Origin: Raoultibacter phocaeensis
GTDB lineage: Bacteria > Actinomycetota > Coriobacteriia > Coriobacteriales > Eggerthellaceae
Assembly: GCF_901411515.1 (NCBI RefSeq)
Contig: NZ_CABDUX010000002.1
Location: 682,001 to 746,000, forward strand
Length of the DNA: 64,000 nucleotides
Reading direction: 5' to 3'
Shown: one piece after another, positions 1-7,342 of the stretch
Layout of the letters: each line of letters starts with the position of its first letter
Numbering within the stretch: position 1 is the stretch's first letter
The notes under the pieces: generated by a model
Told to the model about the DNA's origin: nothing
Databases searched by the model: none
The model's input: only the letters and a program-made list of their open reading frames with translations
Position numbers and translations under genes: made by a program

Positions 1-518
1 TCTACTCTGCGCCTAAGCCGGTCTTGTTTTCGGAGTTGATGTCGGATGCGGGTATAGGTGGGGTGTTCTTTCCGTTCACGATGGAGTCCAATATCAATAC
101 CCAGATGCCCTTCTTCACCGTTCCTTCGACCATGGCACACGAGCTTGCCCATCAGTGCGGGTTCATGCGGGAGGACGAGGCGAATTTCATTTCCTATCTG
201 GCGTGCATGCAATCAGAGGATGCCCTTATGCGCTACAGCGGGCTGCTCTTGGCGTTCGACCACTCTCTGTCCGCCTTGGGCAAAGCCGATCCGGAGGCCG
301 CATCGCGCATACGGTCCGGATTGTCTGCGGCGGTGCAACGCGATATGGAGCAGCGTATACGGTTCTGGAACGAGCACGAGGGAGTGCTCACCGACGTTTC
401 ACGTAACGCGAACGACATGTACCTCAAAGCCAACAAGCAGTCGGATGGGGTTCAAAGCTACGGCAGGATGGTCGATTTGCTGCTAGCCGAGCAAAGGGCA
501 GCCGACGAACGCAGGTGA
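1..518 (+). CDS. DUF3810 family zinc-metallopeptidase-like protein, C-terminal part
   Basis: The reading frame is open at the left edge, so the gene starts outside the window and 171 C-terminal residues are visible. The motif AHELAHQCGF is an HExxH zinc-peptidase signature, followed by REDEANFISYLAC, which is the conserved block of DUF3810 proteins (predicted membrane-associated metallopeptidases). The visible part begins in the conserved KPVLFSELM region just before the catalytic motif, so the missing part should be the N-terminal membrane segments. The substrate is unknown. It looks like an ordinary host gene and marks the left border of the tail locus that follows. The TTG at 24 is not the true start, because homology continues upstream of it. 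Confidence 0.8.
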   Translation, partial: YSAPKPVLFSELMSDAGIGGVFFPFTMESNINTQMPFFTVPSTMAHELAHQCGFMREDEANFISYLACMQSEDALMRYSGLLLAFDHSLSALGKADPEAASRIRSGLSAAVQRDMEQRIRFWNEHEGVLTDVSRNANDMYLKANKQSDGVQSYGRMVDLLLAEQRAADERR

Positions 519-585
519 TCGACGGCTTCGGCGACCGGTATACCATCTTTGCGCATAGGGAGCGTTGCTTAGTGATGAGCGGCGC

Positions 586-1242
586 TCATGCAAGTTCGCT
601 GCTCGCTTGGTACCATACCACCTTGCCGCACAGTTCGACCGTATGCTCGTCATCGTCGGTTATGACGATGTCCTTGTGCTCGTCGTTATAGCTTTCCGGG
701 CTGAGAACAAGCGTGTTGCGGGTGCGGTACATACGCCGCACGACGGCATCGCATCCGTCGATGGAGACGACGGCGATCGAGCCGTTTAGGGGCTCCTTGT
801 TGGGCGAGACGACTATCACGCAGTTTTTTTCGGGATACACCTTGTTCATGCAATCGCCTTCAACCTCGCATGCGTAGACATCCGGATCGTCGTCAATGAG
901 AAACTGGGGTACCAACACAAGCTCCTCGCGTGCCTCAAGGTTTTCAGGGTACGAGAAAGGCCCGGCATGAACGCGCCCGCGCAAAGGCACGTAGCCACCG
1001 TCCATTCCTTCGACAGGGCTTGCGCCACGTGGTGCGATTCTCTGACTTTTCTCGGCTACAATATCGGCAGCGGTTATCTCGAAAGCCGCCGCAAGTTTTT
1101 CGATCGCTCCCATTCTCGGTTGAGACCATCCGGTCTCCCATTGGGTCACCGTCGAGCGCGTAACGCCGATTTTTTCCGCAAGCTGCTCCTGCGTCCAATC
1201 GCGCGAGGTTCGAAGCTCCCGTATGTTCGATGCAATAGACAT
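586..1242 (-). CDS. XRE/S24 LexA-like phage-type repressor with altered protease dyad
   Basis: 218 residues. Residues 6-62 form an XRE helix-turn-helix (IRELRTSRDWTQEQLAEKIG, then the recognition helix TRSTVTQWE). Residues 85-210 form an S24/LexA-type domain. The self-cleavage site is kept as Ala93-Gly94 in GRVHAGPF. The nucleophile position, normally Ser in GDSM, is Cys121 in EGDCMN, and the general-base Lys in the usual V-K-R block is Arg159 (DAVVRRMY). It should bind the intergenic operators at 1269-1318 and silence the divergent tail operon. With Cys/Arg in place of Ser/Lys, RecA-stimulated autocleavage may be changed or lost. ATG at 1242 has AAGGA seven bases upstream. Confident as a repressor; the cleavage behaviour is inference. 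Confidence 0.9.
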   Translation of the reverse strand: MSIASNIRELRTSRDWTQEQLAEKIGVTRSTVTQWETGWSQPRMGAIEKLAAAFEITAADIVAEKSQRIAPRGASPVEGMDGGYVPLRGRVHAGPFSYPENLEAREELVLVPQFLIDDDPDVYACEVEGDCMNKVYPEKNCVIVVSPNKEPLNGSIAVVSIDGCDAVVRRMYRTRNTLVLSPESYNDEHKDIVITDDDEHTVELCGKVVWYQASSELA

Positions 1243-1268
1243 TTGAACATCCTTACGTCAGGTGTTTT

Positions 1269-1281
1269 ATCATTTTATGAT
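1269..1281. promoter_or_regulatory. Palindrome in repressor promoter region
   Basis: ATCAT-TTT-ATGAT is a perfect 5-bp inverted repeat lying 27-39 bases upstream of the repressor start. On the minus strand it overlaps a plausible -10 (TAAAAT) with TTGCTA 17 bases upstream. It is a possible autoregulatory operator. The short arms make this tentative. Confidence 0.35.
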
Positions 1282-1288
1282 AATTATA

Positions 1289-1318
1289 TTGACATAGCAA
1301 TGTTAGCCTAGTTAACAT
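1289..1318 (+). promoter_or_regulatory. Divergent promoter with overlapping operator for the tail locus
   Basis: TTGACA (1289-1294) is followed 18 bases later by TAACAT (1313-1318). The -10 lies inside a perfect inverted repeat ATGTTA-7-TAACAT at 1300-1318. A repressor bound here would block rightward transcription towards the ArpU-like gene. The 220 bases from here to 1540 hold no convincing gene and would be a long leader. Confidence 0.5.
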
Positions 1319-1539
1319 ATGCAGACGAGCATGCTTCAGAAAAGGAATTAAAAAAGACCGACCAAAAACGTGAACTGCAACGATTAGAAGGGTTCTAGCA
1401 ATGCAAATACAAGAATTCATGGGACACGCATGAGCAGAAACAATAACAATGCTCGTCCAGATATGTTAAATAAATTAACTATACTGCATAACAAATGAAA
1501 CAAGAAAGTCCGATAAGAAATCAAAGGGGGCAGAACCAT

Positions 1540-2028
1540 ATGCCGAAAAAGTCGCCTCGATACGCTGCCGTGCAGGCGTATTTGCGCAGTGTACTCGCCA
1601 ACGAACGCCGCATTCAGTATCTCGAGTGCGAAATCGAAAAACAGCAAAGCCGTCTCGCGCTGAACGGAATCGAAGGCGGAGAATCGGTGCGGCGCACCAT
1701 GGCGGGAGACGCTCTCGAGCAAGGTTTCATCAAGCTGTACGAATTATGCGACAGCATGGATACCGAATTGATCGGGTATGTGGAGGAGCGGGAGAAGGCG
1801 CGCGCAGTGCTTTCCCATATTGCGGGTTCGAAAGGATACGAGGTTTTGTACCTTCGGTATTTCGAGGGGATGAGGTTCAAGGATATATACCGCCGTATCT
1901 TTATCAGCGAGGACTATATGTACGAACTGCATCGAACGGCCATGACCGAACTCTATCCGTATATGCCGGCTGAATTCAAGCTGCGCGACCGCCGCCTCAG
2001 CAACCCAGTAAAACCCAGTGAAACCTGA
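1540..2028 (+). CDS. ArpU/DUF1492-like phage late-gene regulator
   Basis: 162 residues from ATG 1540, chosen because AAAGGGGG lies nine bases upstream; the in-frame ATG at 1495 has no such site. The N-terminal two thirds is a charged helical region. The C-terminal part (KGYEVLYLRYFEGMRFKDIY, then SEDYMYELHRTAMTELY) reads as a sigma-70 region-4-like helix-turn-helix, as in the ArpU/RinA-type regulators that switch on late genes of Gram-positive siphophages. It is the only positive regulator in the tail locus and is separated from the tail genes by two terminators, which fits an activator acting on the downstream operon. The last codons contain two AACCCAGT direct repeats (2002-2009, 2012-2019). 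The family call is by motif and position only. Confidence 0.7.
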   Translation: MPKKSPRYAAVQAYLRSVLANERRIQYLECEIEKQQSRLALNGIEGGESVRRTMAGDALEQGFIKLYELCDSMDTELIGYVEEREKARAVLSHIAGSKGYEVLYLRYFEGMRFKDIYRRIFISEDYMYELHRTAMTELYPYMPAEFKLRDRRLSNPVKPSET

Positions 2029-2052
2029 GCTATAGTGTAGATAGCGCAGTAT

Positions 2053-2077
2053 GGCCGTCCCTCGGGCGGCCTTTTTT
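2053..2077 (+). terminator. Intrinsic terminator after ArpU-like gene
   Basis: GGCCGTCC-CTC-GGGCGGCC (one G-U pair) followed by TTTTTT. It lies 25 bases downstream of the regulator stop. Confidence 0.85.
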
Positions 2078-2122
2078 CTTGCCCTGGCATCTCGGGGCCG
2101 CACTGCGCAGAGCCTCGAGCAT

Positions 2123-2147
2123 AAAGGAGGATTGCATGCCGCCCTAA
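2123..2147 (+). other. Strong ribosome binding site followed by a three-codon ORF
   Basis: AAAGGAGG (2123-2130) is correctly spaced before ATG CCG CCC TAA (2136-2147). It could be a leader peptide or the scar of a gene lost where head genes would normally stand. Nothing else is recognisable between 2148 and 2212. Confidence 0.4.
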
Positions 2148-2212
2148 AACGCATCGATCGGCGCAATGCCCTGTCAAGAGTACGAGAAAACAACGTAGAA
2201 CCATTACACGAC

Positions 2213-2236
2213 AAGCCCGCGCAAGCGGGTTTTTTC
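2213..2236 (+). terminator. Intrinsic terminator immediately before tail operon
   Basis: CCCGC-GCAA-GCGGG followed by TTTTTT, ending about six bases before the Shine-Dalgarno of the major tail gene. A terminator inside the leader suggests attenuation or antitermination control of the tail operon. Confidence 0.8.
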
Positions 2237-2250
2237 TTTAGGAGGAAACT

Positions 2251-2823
2251 ATGGCAACTGCAACGAACAACGCTGAAAACGTAAGCGTCGGTAAACCGAA
2301 AGCAGGGGGAGCGGTGTTTGCGGCTCCGATTGGGACAGCCGTTCCATCTGATGCCTCAACAGCGCTCGATCAGGCATTTAAGTGCCTCGGCTACGTATCC
2401 GAAGACGGTGTGACGAACACCGTGGAAACCGAAGGCGAAGACATTAAGGCTTGGGGCGGCGATGTGGTGGCAACGCCTCGGACGAGTCGCTCCGAAAAGC
2501 TCGTCATGACCTTCATCGAACAGCGCCAAGAGGTGTTCGAGCAAGTGTACGGCGAGGACAATGTGACCGTTTCAGAATCGGGGACTATCGCCATCGCCGG
2601 CAACGGAAACGAGCGTGCGGAGTACGTGTACGTAGTGGAAACGCTGCTTGCGGACGACAAGGTTATGCGAACAGTCGCTCCGCGTGGAAAAGTCGTCGAG
2701 GTTGGGGACATCGTGTTCGTCGATGGTGAGCCGCTCGGATACGAAACAACCATCCAATGCCTCCCCGATGCCGCTGGCAACACGTCTTACCGCCACATTG
2801 CCGCTTTGACCGGTCAGGAATAA
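2251..2823 (+). CDS. Phage major tail (tube) protein
   Basis: 190 residues, start set by AGGAGG ten bases upstream. The layout matches siphophage major tail proteins: a short flexible N-terminus, then KAWGGDVVATPRTSRSEKLV, a block typical of actinobacterial phage tail-tube subunits, and a beta-rich C-terminal half (VVEVGDIVFVDGEPLGYETT). It would polymerise into the noncontractile tube around the tape measure protein. It is the first structural gene of the locus; no tail terminator, connector or capsid gene precedes it. There is no Ig-like extension. A contractile sheath gene is absent, so the tail is of the flexible or long noncontractile type. Confidence 0.85.
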   Translation: MATATNNAENVSVGKPKAGGAVFAAPIGTAVPSDASTALDQAFKCLGYVSEDGVTNTVETEGEDIKAWGGDVVATPRTSRSEKLVMTFIEQRQEVFEQVYGEDNVTVSESGTIAIAGNGNERAEYVYVVETLLADDKVMRTVAPRGKVVEVGDIVFVDGEPLGYETTIQCLPDAAGNTSYRHIAALTGQE

Positions 2824-2827
2824 AACG

Positions 2828-3217
2828 ATGAGCGATTTGAAGACGATGACGAACGCGCAGCTTGAAAGCCTTGCGCATCTGCGCGGAATCGATATTTCGG
2901 AATGCAGCACCAAGGCGGATCGTATCGAGAAGATCGAAGCATATAGTGGCGAAGGTGCTTTGGTTGATCTGCGGGTCATGGGGGTTGACGTCGCGATTTC
3001 CGAGGACGCAATGGACGATTTCGAGGTTCTCGGATGGCTTGGCGACATAACCCGCAAAGGCGATCCGACGGTGCTTCCCGATCTCATGAAGCGCTTGTTT
3101 CGCGATGATTGGCAGCGCATATTCGACGAGCTGAAAGGGAGCGATTATCGTCTGCGCACCTCCAAGGCGGTCGAGTTCTTTACGGCGATCATGGAAGAGC
3201 TGAACGCAAAAAACTGA
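2828..3217 (+). CDS. Tail assembly chaperone, short form (gpG-like)
   Basis: 129 residues, starting four bases after the major tail gene stop. It is acidic and helical, beginning MSDLKTMTNAQLESLAHLRG, and has the size and position of the gpG-like chaperone that coats the tape measure protein during tail assembly. It ends ELNAKN just after the slippery heptamer A AAA AAC (3208-3214), where a -1 shift yields the longer GT-like product. The family is recognised by its place between tail tube and tape measure and by the frameshift, which is the most conserved property of this gene pair, rather than by sequence. Confidence 0.8.
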   Translation: MSDLKTMTNAQLESLAHLRGIDISECSTKADRIEKIEAYSGEGALVDLRVMGVDVAISEDAMDDFEVLGWLGDITRKGDPTVLPDLMKRLFRDDWQRIFDELKGSDYRLRTSKAVEFFTAIMEELNAKN

Positions 3218-3621
3218 TGCTGCTCGCGCGGATGCTGGATGAGTATCCGGTACACGTGCGGGCCGATATGCAGCAGTACTACGGGTTGAACATCGAGCGC
3301 ATGGGCATCGACTATTCGATGCGGCATGCCGCCGATCTCATCGCTATGCTGCCGTCAAAATCAAGAACGTTCAGGGCGATCGACGCGCGCTACGAATGGG
3401 ATATGAACGAATACCTGCTTGCCGAGGCTGTCGATTCCCTACACATGATGGTATGGGCGAACTCTAAAGACGCCCAGAAAAACCGCAACAGACCGAAACC
3501 GCTTCCGCGTCCTGGAAGCGGTTCTCCTTCTCGCGAAACGATCGGTCTGGATGCGGAGGAATATGCGGTGGAGCTTATGAAACCAAGAAAGGAGGTGGGA
3601 TATGGCAACGGATATAGGTAG
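2828..3621 (+). CDS. Tail assembly chaperone, -1 frameshift fusion (gpGT-like)
   Basis: Read as join(2828..3214, 3214..3621): ribosomes slipping -1 on A AAA AAC bypass the TGA at 3215 and continue KKLMLLARMLDEYPVHV to the stop at 3621, giving 264 residues. The extension contains RADMQQYYGLN and ERMGIDYSMRHAADLIAML, similar in style to the T domains of Gram-positive phage chaperones. An open frame from 3109 exists in this phase, but its first 35 residues lie inside the upstream gene and it has no ribosome site. The T extension overlaps the tape measure start (3602) by 20 bases. As in lambda, the long form would be a minor product that recruits tail tube subunits. Confidence 0.8.
3208..3214 (+). 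promoter_or_regulatory. Programmed -1 ribosomal frameshift site
   Basis: The heptamer A AAA AAC fits X XXY YYZ exactly in the zero frame (GCA AAA AAC TGA), with the zero-frame stop immediately after. The -1 frame is open for 135 more codons. Confidence 0.85.
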
Positions 3622-5410
3622 CGCATACCTGACGGTTGTGCCGTCGCTCGGCGACATCCAGAAGCAAATCGAGGCGCAGTTAGCCTCGATCGATCTTTCG
3701 AAGTCAGGCGAAGCCCTTGGAAGCTCGCTCGTTCGTGGCGTGCAAAGTTCCCTTTCGCGCCTATCCCTTGCCCCTGCGTTTGCTCAGCAAGTCGGTCCGG
3801 CTACCGAGTCGATCCAGAAGAGCATGCAAGGTGGTGGGATTAACCTCGATGCGCTTTCGTCGGCTACGGGAGTCATCGCAAACGTCCTTCGCGCACTCAG
3901 CGCGCTCAAGAGCATGCTGACACCGGTTCGGATCGACCTTTCCAATGTAGAAATCCTCATTGTAAATCTGACGAATTCATCTAAAGGAGCCGAGGGAGGA
4001 TTCAAGGGATTGAAATCCGTCTTAACCGCATTAACGTCCCCCTTGGCAATCGTGATAGCGATTATTGCAGCTTTAGCCGCAGGATTCGCCTATCTTATGA
4101 CAACGAACGACGGGTTCAGGGAAACGGTCATGGGGCTTGTGGGCGTTATAGGAGAAAGCCTCGCTCCGATTCTCGGGATCGTGGGGCAGGCCGTTGCGGA
4201 TCTCGCAACGGCGGTGTTGCCGTTGTTGGCCGGTATGATAGAGCTGCTGCTTCCGGTCATCGGACAAATATGCATCGTTATCTTGCAACTGGTCGCCGCG
4301 CTAGCGCCTGTGGTAACTATGCTTGTGGCAGAGCTCGTTCCCATTATCGTAGAGATAATCGAGCTCGTCGTGTTGGTTGCCTCGCAGATACTCGCTGCCA
4401 TTGTTCCTGTCATTACGACAATCCTGACCATGATTCAGACGAATATGCCGATGATCCAGATGATCATAACGACGGTCATGACCGCCATCATGGCTGTCGT
4501 ACAAACGGTGTGGCCCCTTATTCAGGCCATCATCGAAACGGCTATGGGAATCATCCAGTCGATCATGAGCATTGTATCGGCGGCTATGGCTGGTGACTGG
4601 CAAGGTGTGTGGGAAGGAATCCTCGCGCTCGTCGATACGATATGGACCGGCATCCAAAGCGTTGTCGGCATTGCGATCGGGATACTGCAAGGCGCTATCG
4701 GCACTGCTCTCGATTTTATCCAGGGAATCTGGGATGGCGCGTGGACGGCTATCGGTACATTTTTGCAAGGTGCATGGGATGGCATCTGTGCTGCTGTTGA
4801 AACGGGAATCTCTACAGCTGTCGATTTCGTAGGAGGATTGCCCGATCAAGCACTTTCAGCGCTTGGGGATATCGGAACGTTTCTGTACAACGCAGGAAAT
4901 AACTTTATCCAAGGTTTTATCAACGGTATTAAAGCTGCGGGTGATTGGGTGATCAATGCGGTTCGAACACTGTGCGACGATGCGCTTGGGGCGGTTAAAT
5001 CGTTTTTCGGCATCGCAAGTCCCTCGAAAGTCATGGCGAAAATGGGCGGCTATATAGGAGACGGGCTTGCCGAAGGCATCTCCGCCTCGGCACCTTCGGT
5101 CATCCGCGCGATGGACGAAGTCGGCGCTGATGTTGCCGCATCTGCAAAGCACGCAGTATCGGGAGCAGTTCATTCCTTGGCCGCTGAAGCCGACGGCATG
5201 TTCGAGCCGTTCGATGGTCCCATGCGGCATGCGACATTGCAGCGAAATTTCGAGCTTGGGAGATTGGAGCCGTCTTCGACGGACGGTGCGAAACTAGACG
5301 AACTCATCTATACGGTTCGTCAGCTCCATGGTTCTTTGGGAAGCATAATTGCGGCAAACGCCCCATCGTTGGGAAGACGCGATTTTAGAAGGGTGGTGAA
5401 TTCTCTCTGA
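3602..5410 (+). CDS. Phage tail tape measure protein
   Basis: 602 residues from ATG 3602, with GAAAGGAGGTGGG upstream. The N-terminus (MATDIGSAYLTVVPSLGDIQ) and the C-terminal block FFGIASPSKVMAKMGGYIGDG are hallmarks of tape measure proteins of Gram-positive siphophages. The middle (about residues 145-330) is a long run of hydrophobic segments separated by GDWQGVWEGI-type repeats. No peptidase or lysozyme domain is visible. Its length sets tail length; at about 0.15 nm per residue the tail would be roughly 90 nm. Its stop overlaps the next start (TGATG), indicating translational coupling. Confidence 0.92.
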   Translation: MATDIGSAYLTVVPSLGDIQKQIEAQLASIDLSKSGEALGSSLVRGVQSSLSRLSLAPAFAQQVGPATESIQKSMQGGGINLDALSSATGVIANVLRALSALKSMLTPVRIDLSNVEILIVNLTNSSKGAEGGFKGLKSVLTALTSPLAIVIAIIAALAAGFAYLMTTNDGFRETVMGLVGVIGESLAPILGIVGQAVADLATAVLPLLAGMIELLLPVIGQICIVILQLVAALAPVVTMLVAELVPIIVEIIELVVLVASQILAAIVPVITTILTMIQTNMPMIQMIITTVMTAIMAVVQTVWPLIQAIIETAMGIIQSIMSIVSAAMAGDWQGVWEGILALVDTIWTGIQSVVGIAIGILQGAIGTALDFIQGIWDGAWTAIGTFLQGAWDGICAAVETGISTAVDFVGGLPDQALSALGDIGTFLYNAGNNFIQGFINGIKAAGDWVINAVRTLCDDALGAVKSFFGIASPSKVMAKMGGYIGDGLAEGISASAPSVIRAMDEVGADVAASAKHAVSGAVHSLAAEADGMFEPFDGPMRHATLQRNFELGRLEPSSTDGAKLDELIYTVRQLHGSLGSIIAANAPSLGRRDFRRVVNSL

Positions 5411-6234
5411 TGAGATACGTGAACCATCTCGGTGCCGAATTTGATTTCGATGCACCGGGAATCTATACCCATAGAGATGGGTTACGCGATTATTCGTGGA
5501 ACGTAACCTTGCTCAACGGTCGAATCGCTTCGGCGAAGAGAGCCGAGGTCGCCATCCCGGTAGTCGTCAACTTTGCGATGCATTCTGCCAAATGCAATGC
5601 GGCGAAGGAGAAGCTCCGGACGGTTCTTGATGCGGATCCGGTTGCCGGGAGGACAGGGCGGCTCTACGATGGCGCATGGTACGTTGAGTGCATGCTTCAA
5701 TCGTCGTCTAAGGCTCTCTGGTGGTACAGCGACGAAACTGCTCGGTGTACTTTGTCTTTTCTGGCTACCGAGCCTGTCTGGATTCGCGAGCATGCTTCTT
5801 TGTTCTCTAAGGGAGATACGTCGGGCGGCTTGAATTTTCCGTTCGATTTCCCTTTCGGTTTCGCGTTGTCAGGGACTGGGAGCAGGTTTGTCGAAAATCC
5901 AGGGTTTGAGCCGGCGCCCATCAGACTGACCGTATACGGACCTGCGAAATCCCCGGTTGTCATTATTGGGGGCAATCGTTACGAGGTCAATGCGGAAGTA
6001 AAGGAGGGAGGTAGGCTCGTCATCGACGGTACAGTCAAAACCATCAATGTCGAGGATGCGTACGGCCGTACGGAAAACGTGTTTTCGAAACGGTGCGGGA
6101 ACCAACGCGAGGGCAGCGGATCGTATGTGTTCCAGAAAGTGGATCCCGGACATCAATCCGTCACCTGGGACGGCTCGTTCGCGTTCGAGGTCATCGTGTT
6201 CGAACGGGGGAGCGAAAGTGGGTGGGGACGATGA
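5410..6234 (+). CDS. Distal tail (Dit-like) protein
   Basis: 274 residues, starting inside the stop of the tape measure gene. The order tape measure, Dit, hub is standard in siphophages. The N-terminal half has the Dit/TIGR01633-like pattern (a short beta domain, then RTGRLYDGAWYVECM, then CTLSFLATEPVW), and the C-terminal half is a beta galectin-like domain (RLTVYGPAKSPVVIIGGNRY). It would form the hexameric ring joining the tail tube to the tip. It ends with a four-base ATGA overlap with the hub gene. Confidence 0.82.
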   Translation: MRYVNHLGAEFDFDAPGIYTHRDGLRDYSWNVTLLNGRIASAKRAEVAIPVVVNFAMHSAKCNAAKEKLRTVLDADPVAGRTGRLYDGAWYVECMLQSSSKALWWYSDETARCTLSFLATEPVWIREHASLFSKGDTSGGLNFPFDFPFGFALSGTGSRFVENPGFEPAPIRLTVYGPAKSPVVIIGGNRYEVNAEVKEGGRLVIDGTVKTINVEDAYGRTENVFSKRCGNQREGSGSYVFQKVDPGHQSVTWDGSFAFEVIVFERGSESGWGR

Positions 6235-7211
6235 TCGACCTCACCTACACCGACGCGGACGGTACGGACTTGGGCATTCTCTGCGCATATCAGCTCGATC
6301 TTGCTTACGGAAGCGATGAGAACGATTTCGAGCTTACTGTGCCCGAAGGCGTGTTTCTTGAAGAGAAATCGAGGGTTTACATCGAAGGCACCGAATGGGG
6401 CGGCATCGTGCGAGGCGGCAGGGAATCGACGCTCGACGGCGAGACCGTCTTTGTCGTCACGGGTGAAACATGGCATGGCAAGCTTGCTTCGACGTACGTG
6501 TGCTCCACTGAGGATCTGGTAGTGTCGGGAGAAGCGAACGAAGCGCTGCGCACGGTGATTGCCTTCGTCGGATTGGGTGATGTGTTCGACGTTTCAGAAG
6601 AGGAAAGCGGCGTGCGTGTTGCATACTCCCTTCGCTCTATGGAAGCCGTGTATGCGGGATTGCGCAAAATGCTGGCTGCGGCAGGAGGGAAACTGCGTAT
6701 AACAAAGGAATCGGGAAGCAAACCAACGCTTTGCGCTGTGCCCGTCAACGCGTATATCGACGAGAACGACCTTGACGGATACGGATACGAGCTCGCGTGG
6801 GCTACTCCCGCCAACCATCTCATTTGCCTTGGTTCGGGCGAGGGTATCGATCGTGCGATGATCCACCTATACGCTGATGCCGCAGGAAATATCGGCGAGA
6901 CCCAGGTTTTCTACGGCCTCGACGAGCGGCAATGCGTTCTCGAGAGCAACGTACTTGCCGACGAATTACGTGAAGAAGGCGAAAGAAAACTTCGGGAACT
7001 GCAGAACACAGGTACCTGCGAGCTTTCCTTGCCGAAAGACGCGGTGTTCGATGTGGGGGATATTGTCGGTGTGGTTTCCGAGAAAACCGGCGTAACCGTT
7101 ACGTCTGTCGTTACGAAAACCGTAGTCAAGATTTCCGAAGACGGCCAAATCGAGCTTACCAACGAAATCGGAGAAGTCGTACCAGTTAGTGCAGCTTCTC
7201 AGAGGAAATAG
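6231..7211 (+). CDS. Tail tip hub protein (Gp37-like)
   Basis: 326 residues. The start is the ATG at 6231 in the ATGA overlap with the Dit stop; the frame is open further upstream from 6093 but without support. The sequence (DLGILCAYQLDLAYGSDEND, FELTVPEG, YIEGTEWGGIVRGG) resembles the siphovirus ReqiPepy6 Gp37-like baseplate hub family, and the late KDAVFDVGDIVGVV and TSVVTKTVVKI segments match its C-terminal beta domain. It would form the trimeric tip hub below Dit. No lysozyme or peptidase extension is present, unlike many Tal proteins. Confidence 0.75.
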   Translation: MIDLTYTDADGTDLGILCAYQLDLAYGSDENDFELTVPEGVFLEEKSRVYIEGTEWGGIVRGGRESTLDGETVFVVTGETWHGKLASTYVCSTEDLVVSGEANEALRTVIAFVGLGDVFDVSEEESGVRVAYSLRSMEAVYAGLRKMLAAAGGKLRITKESGSKPTLCAVPVNAYIDENDLDGYGYELAWATPANHLICLGSGEGIDRAMIHLYADAAGNIGETQVFYGLDERQCVLESNVLADELREEGERKLRELQNTGTCELSLPKDAVFDVGDIVGVVSEKTGVTVTSVVTKTVVKISEDGQIELTNEIGEVVPVSAASQRK

Positions 7212-7342
7212 TCTACGCTGCCAAGACTCATTCTGACGGTGAAGTTGAGTTTCGGTCGCAGTTGACTGGATAACCGACCTCGTTGTTTTTGAAGAGGTGT
7301 GGTTTGCTGCACAAAGATAGTGAGAGAAAGGAGATAAGAAGT

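Noticed and set aside
575..589. Palindrome ATGAGCG-G-CGCTCAT at the repressor stop
   Set aside because: The loop is too short for a terminator hairpin and there is no T-run; part of it is coding.
6093..6230. Longer start for the hub protein
   Set aside because: The extension lies wholly inside the Dit gene and the ATGA overlap start at 6231 is standard.
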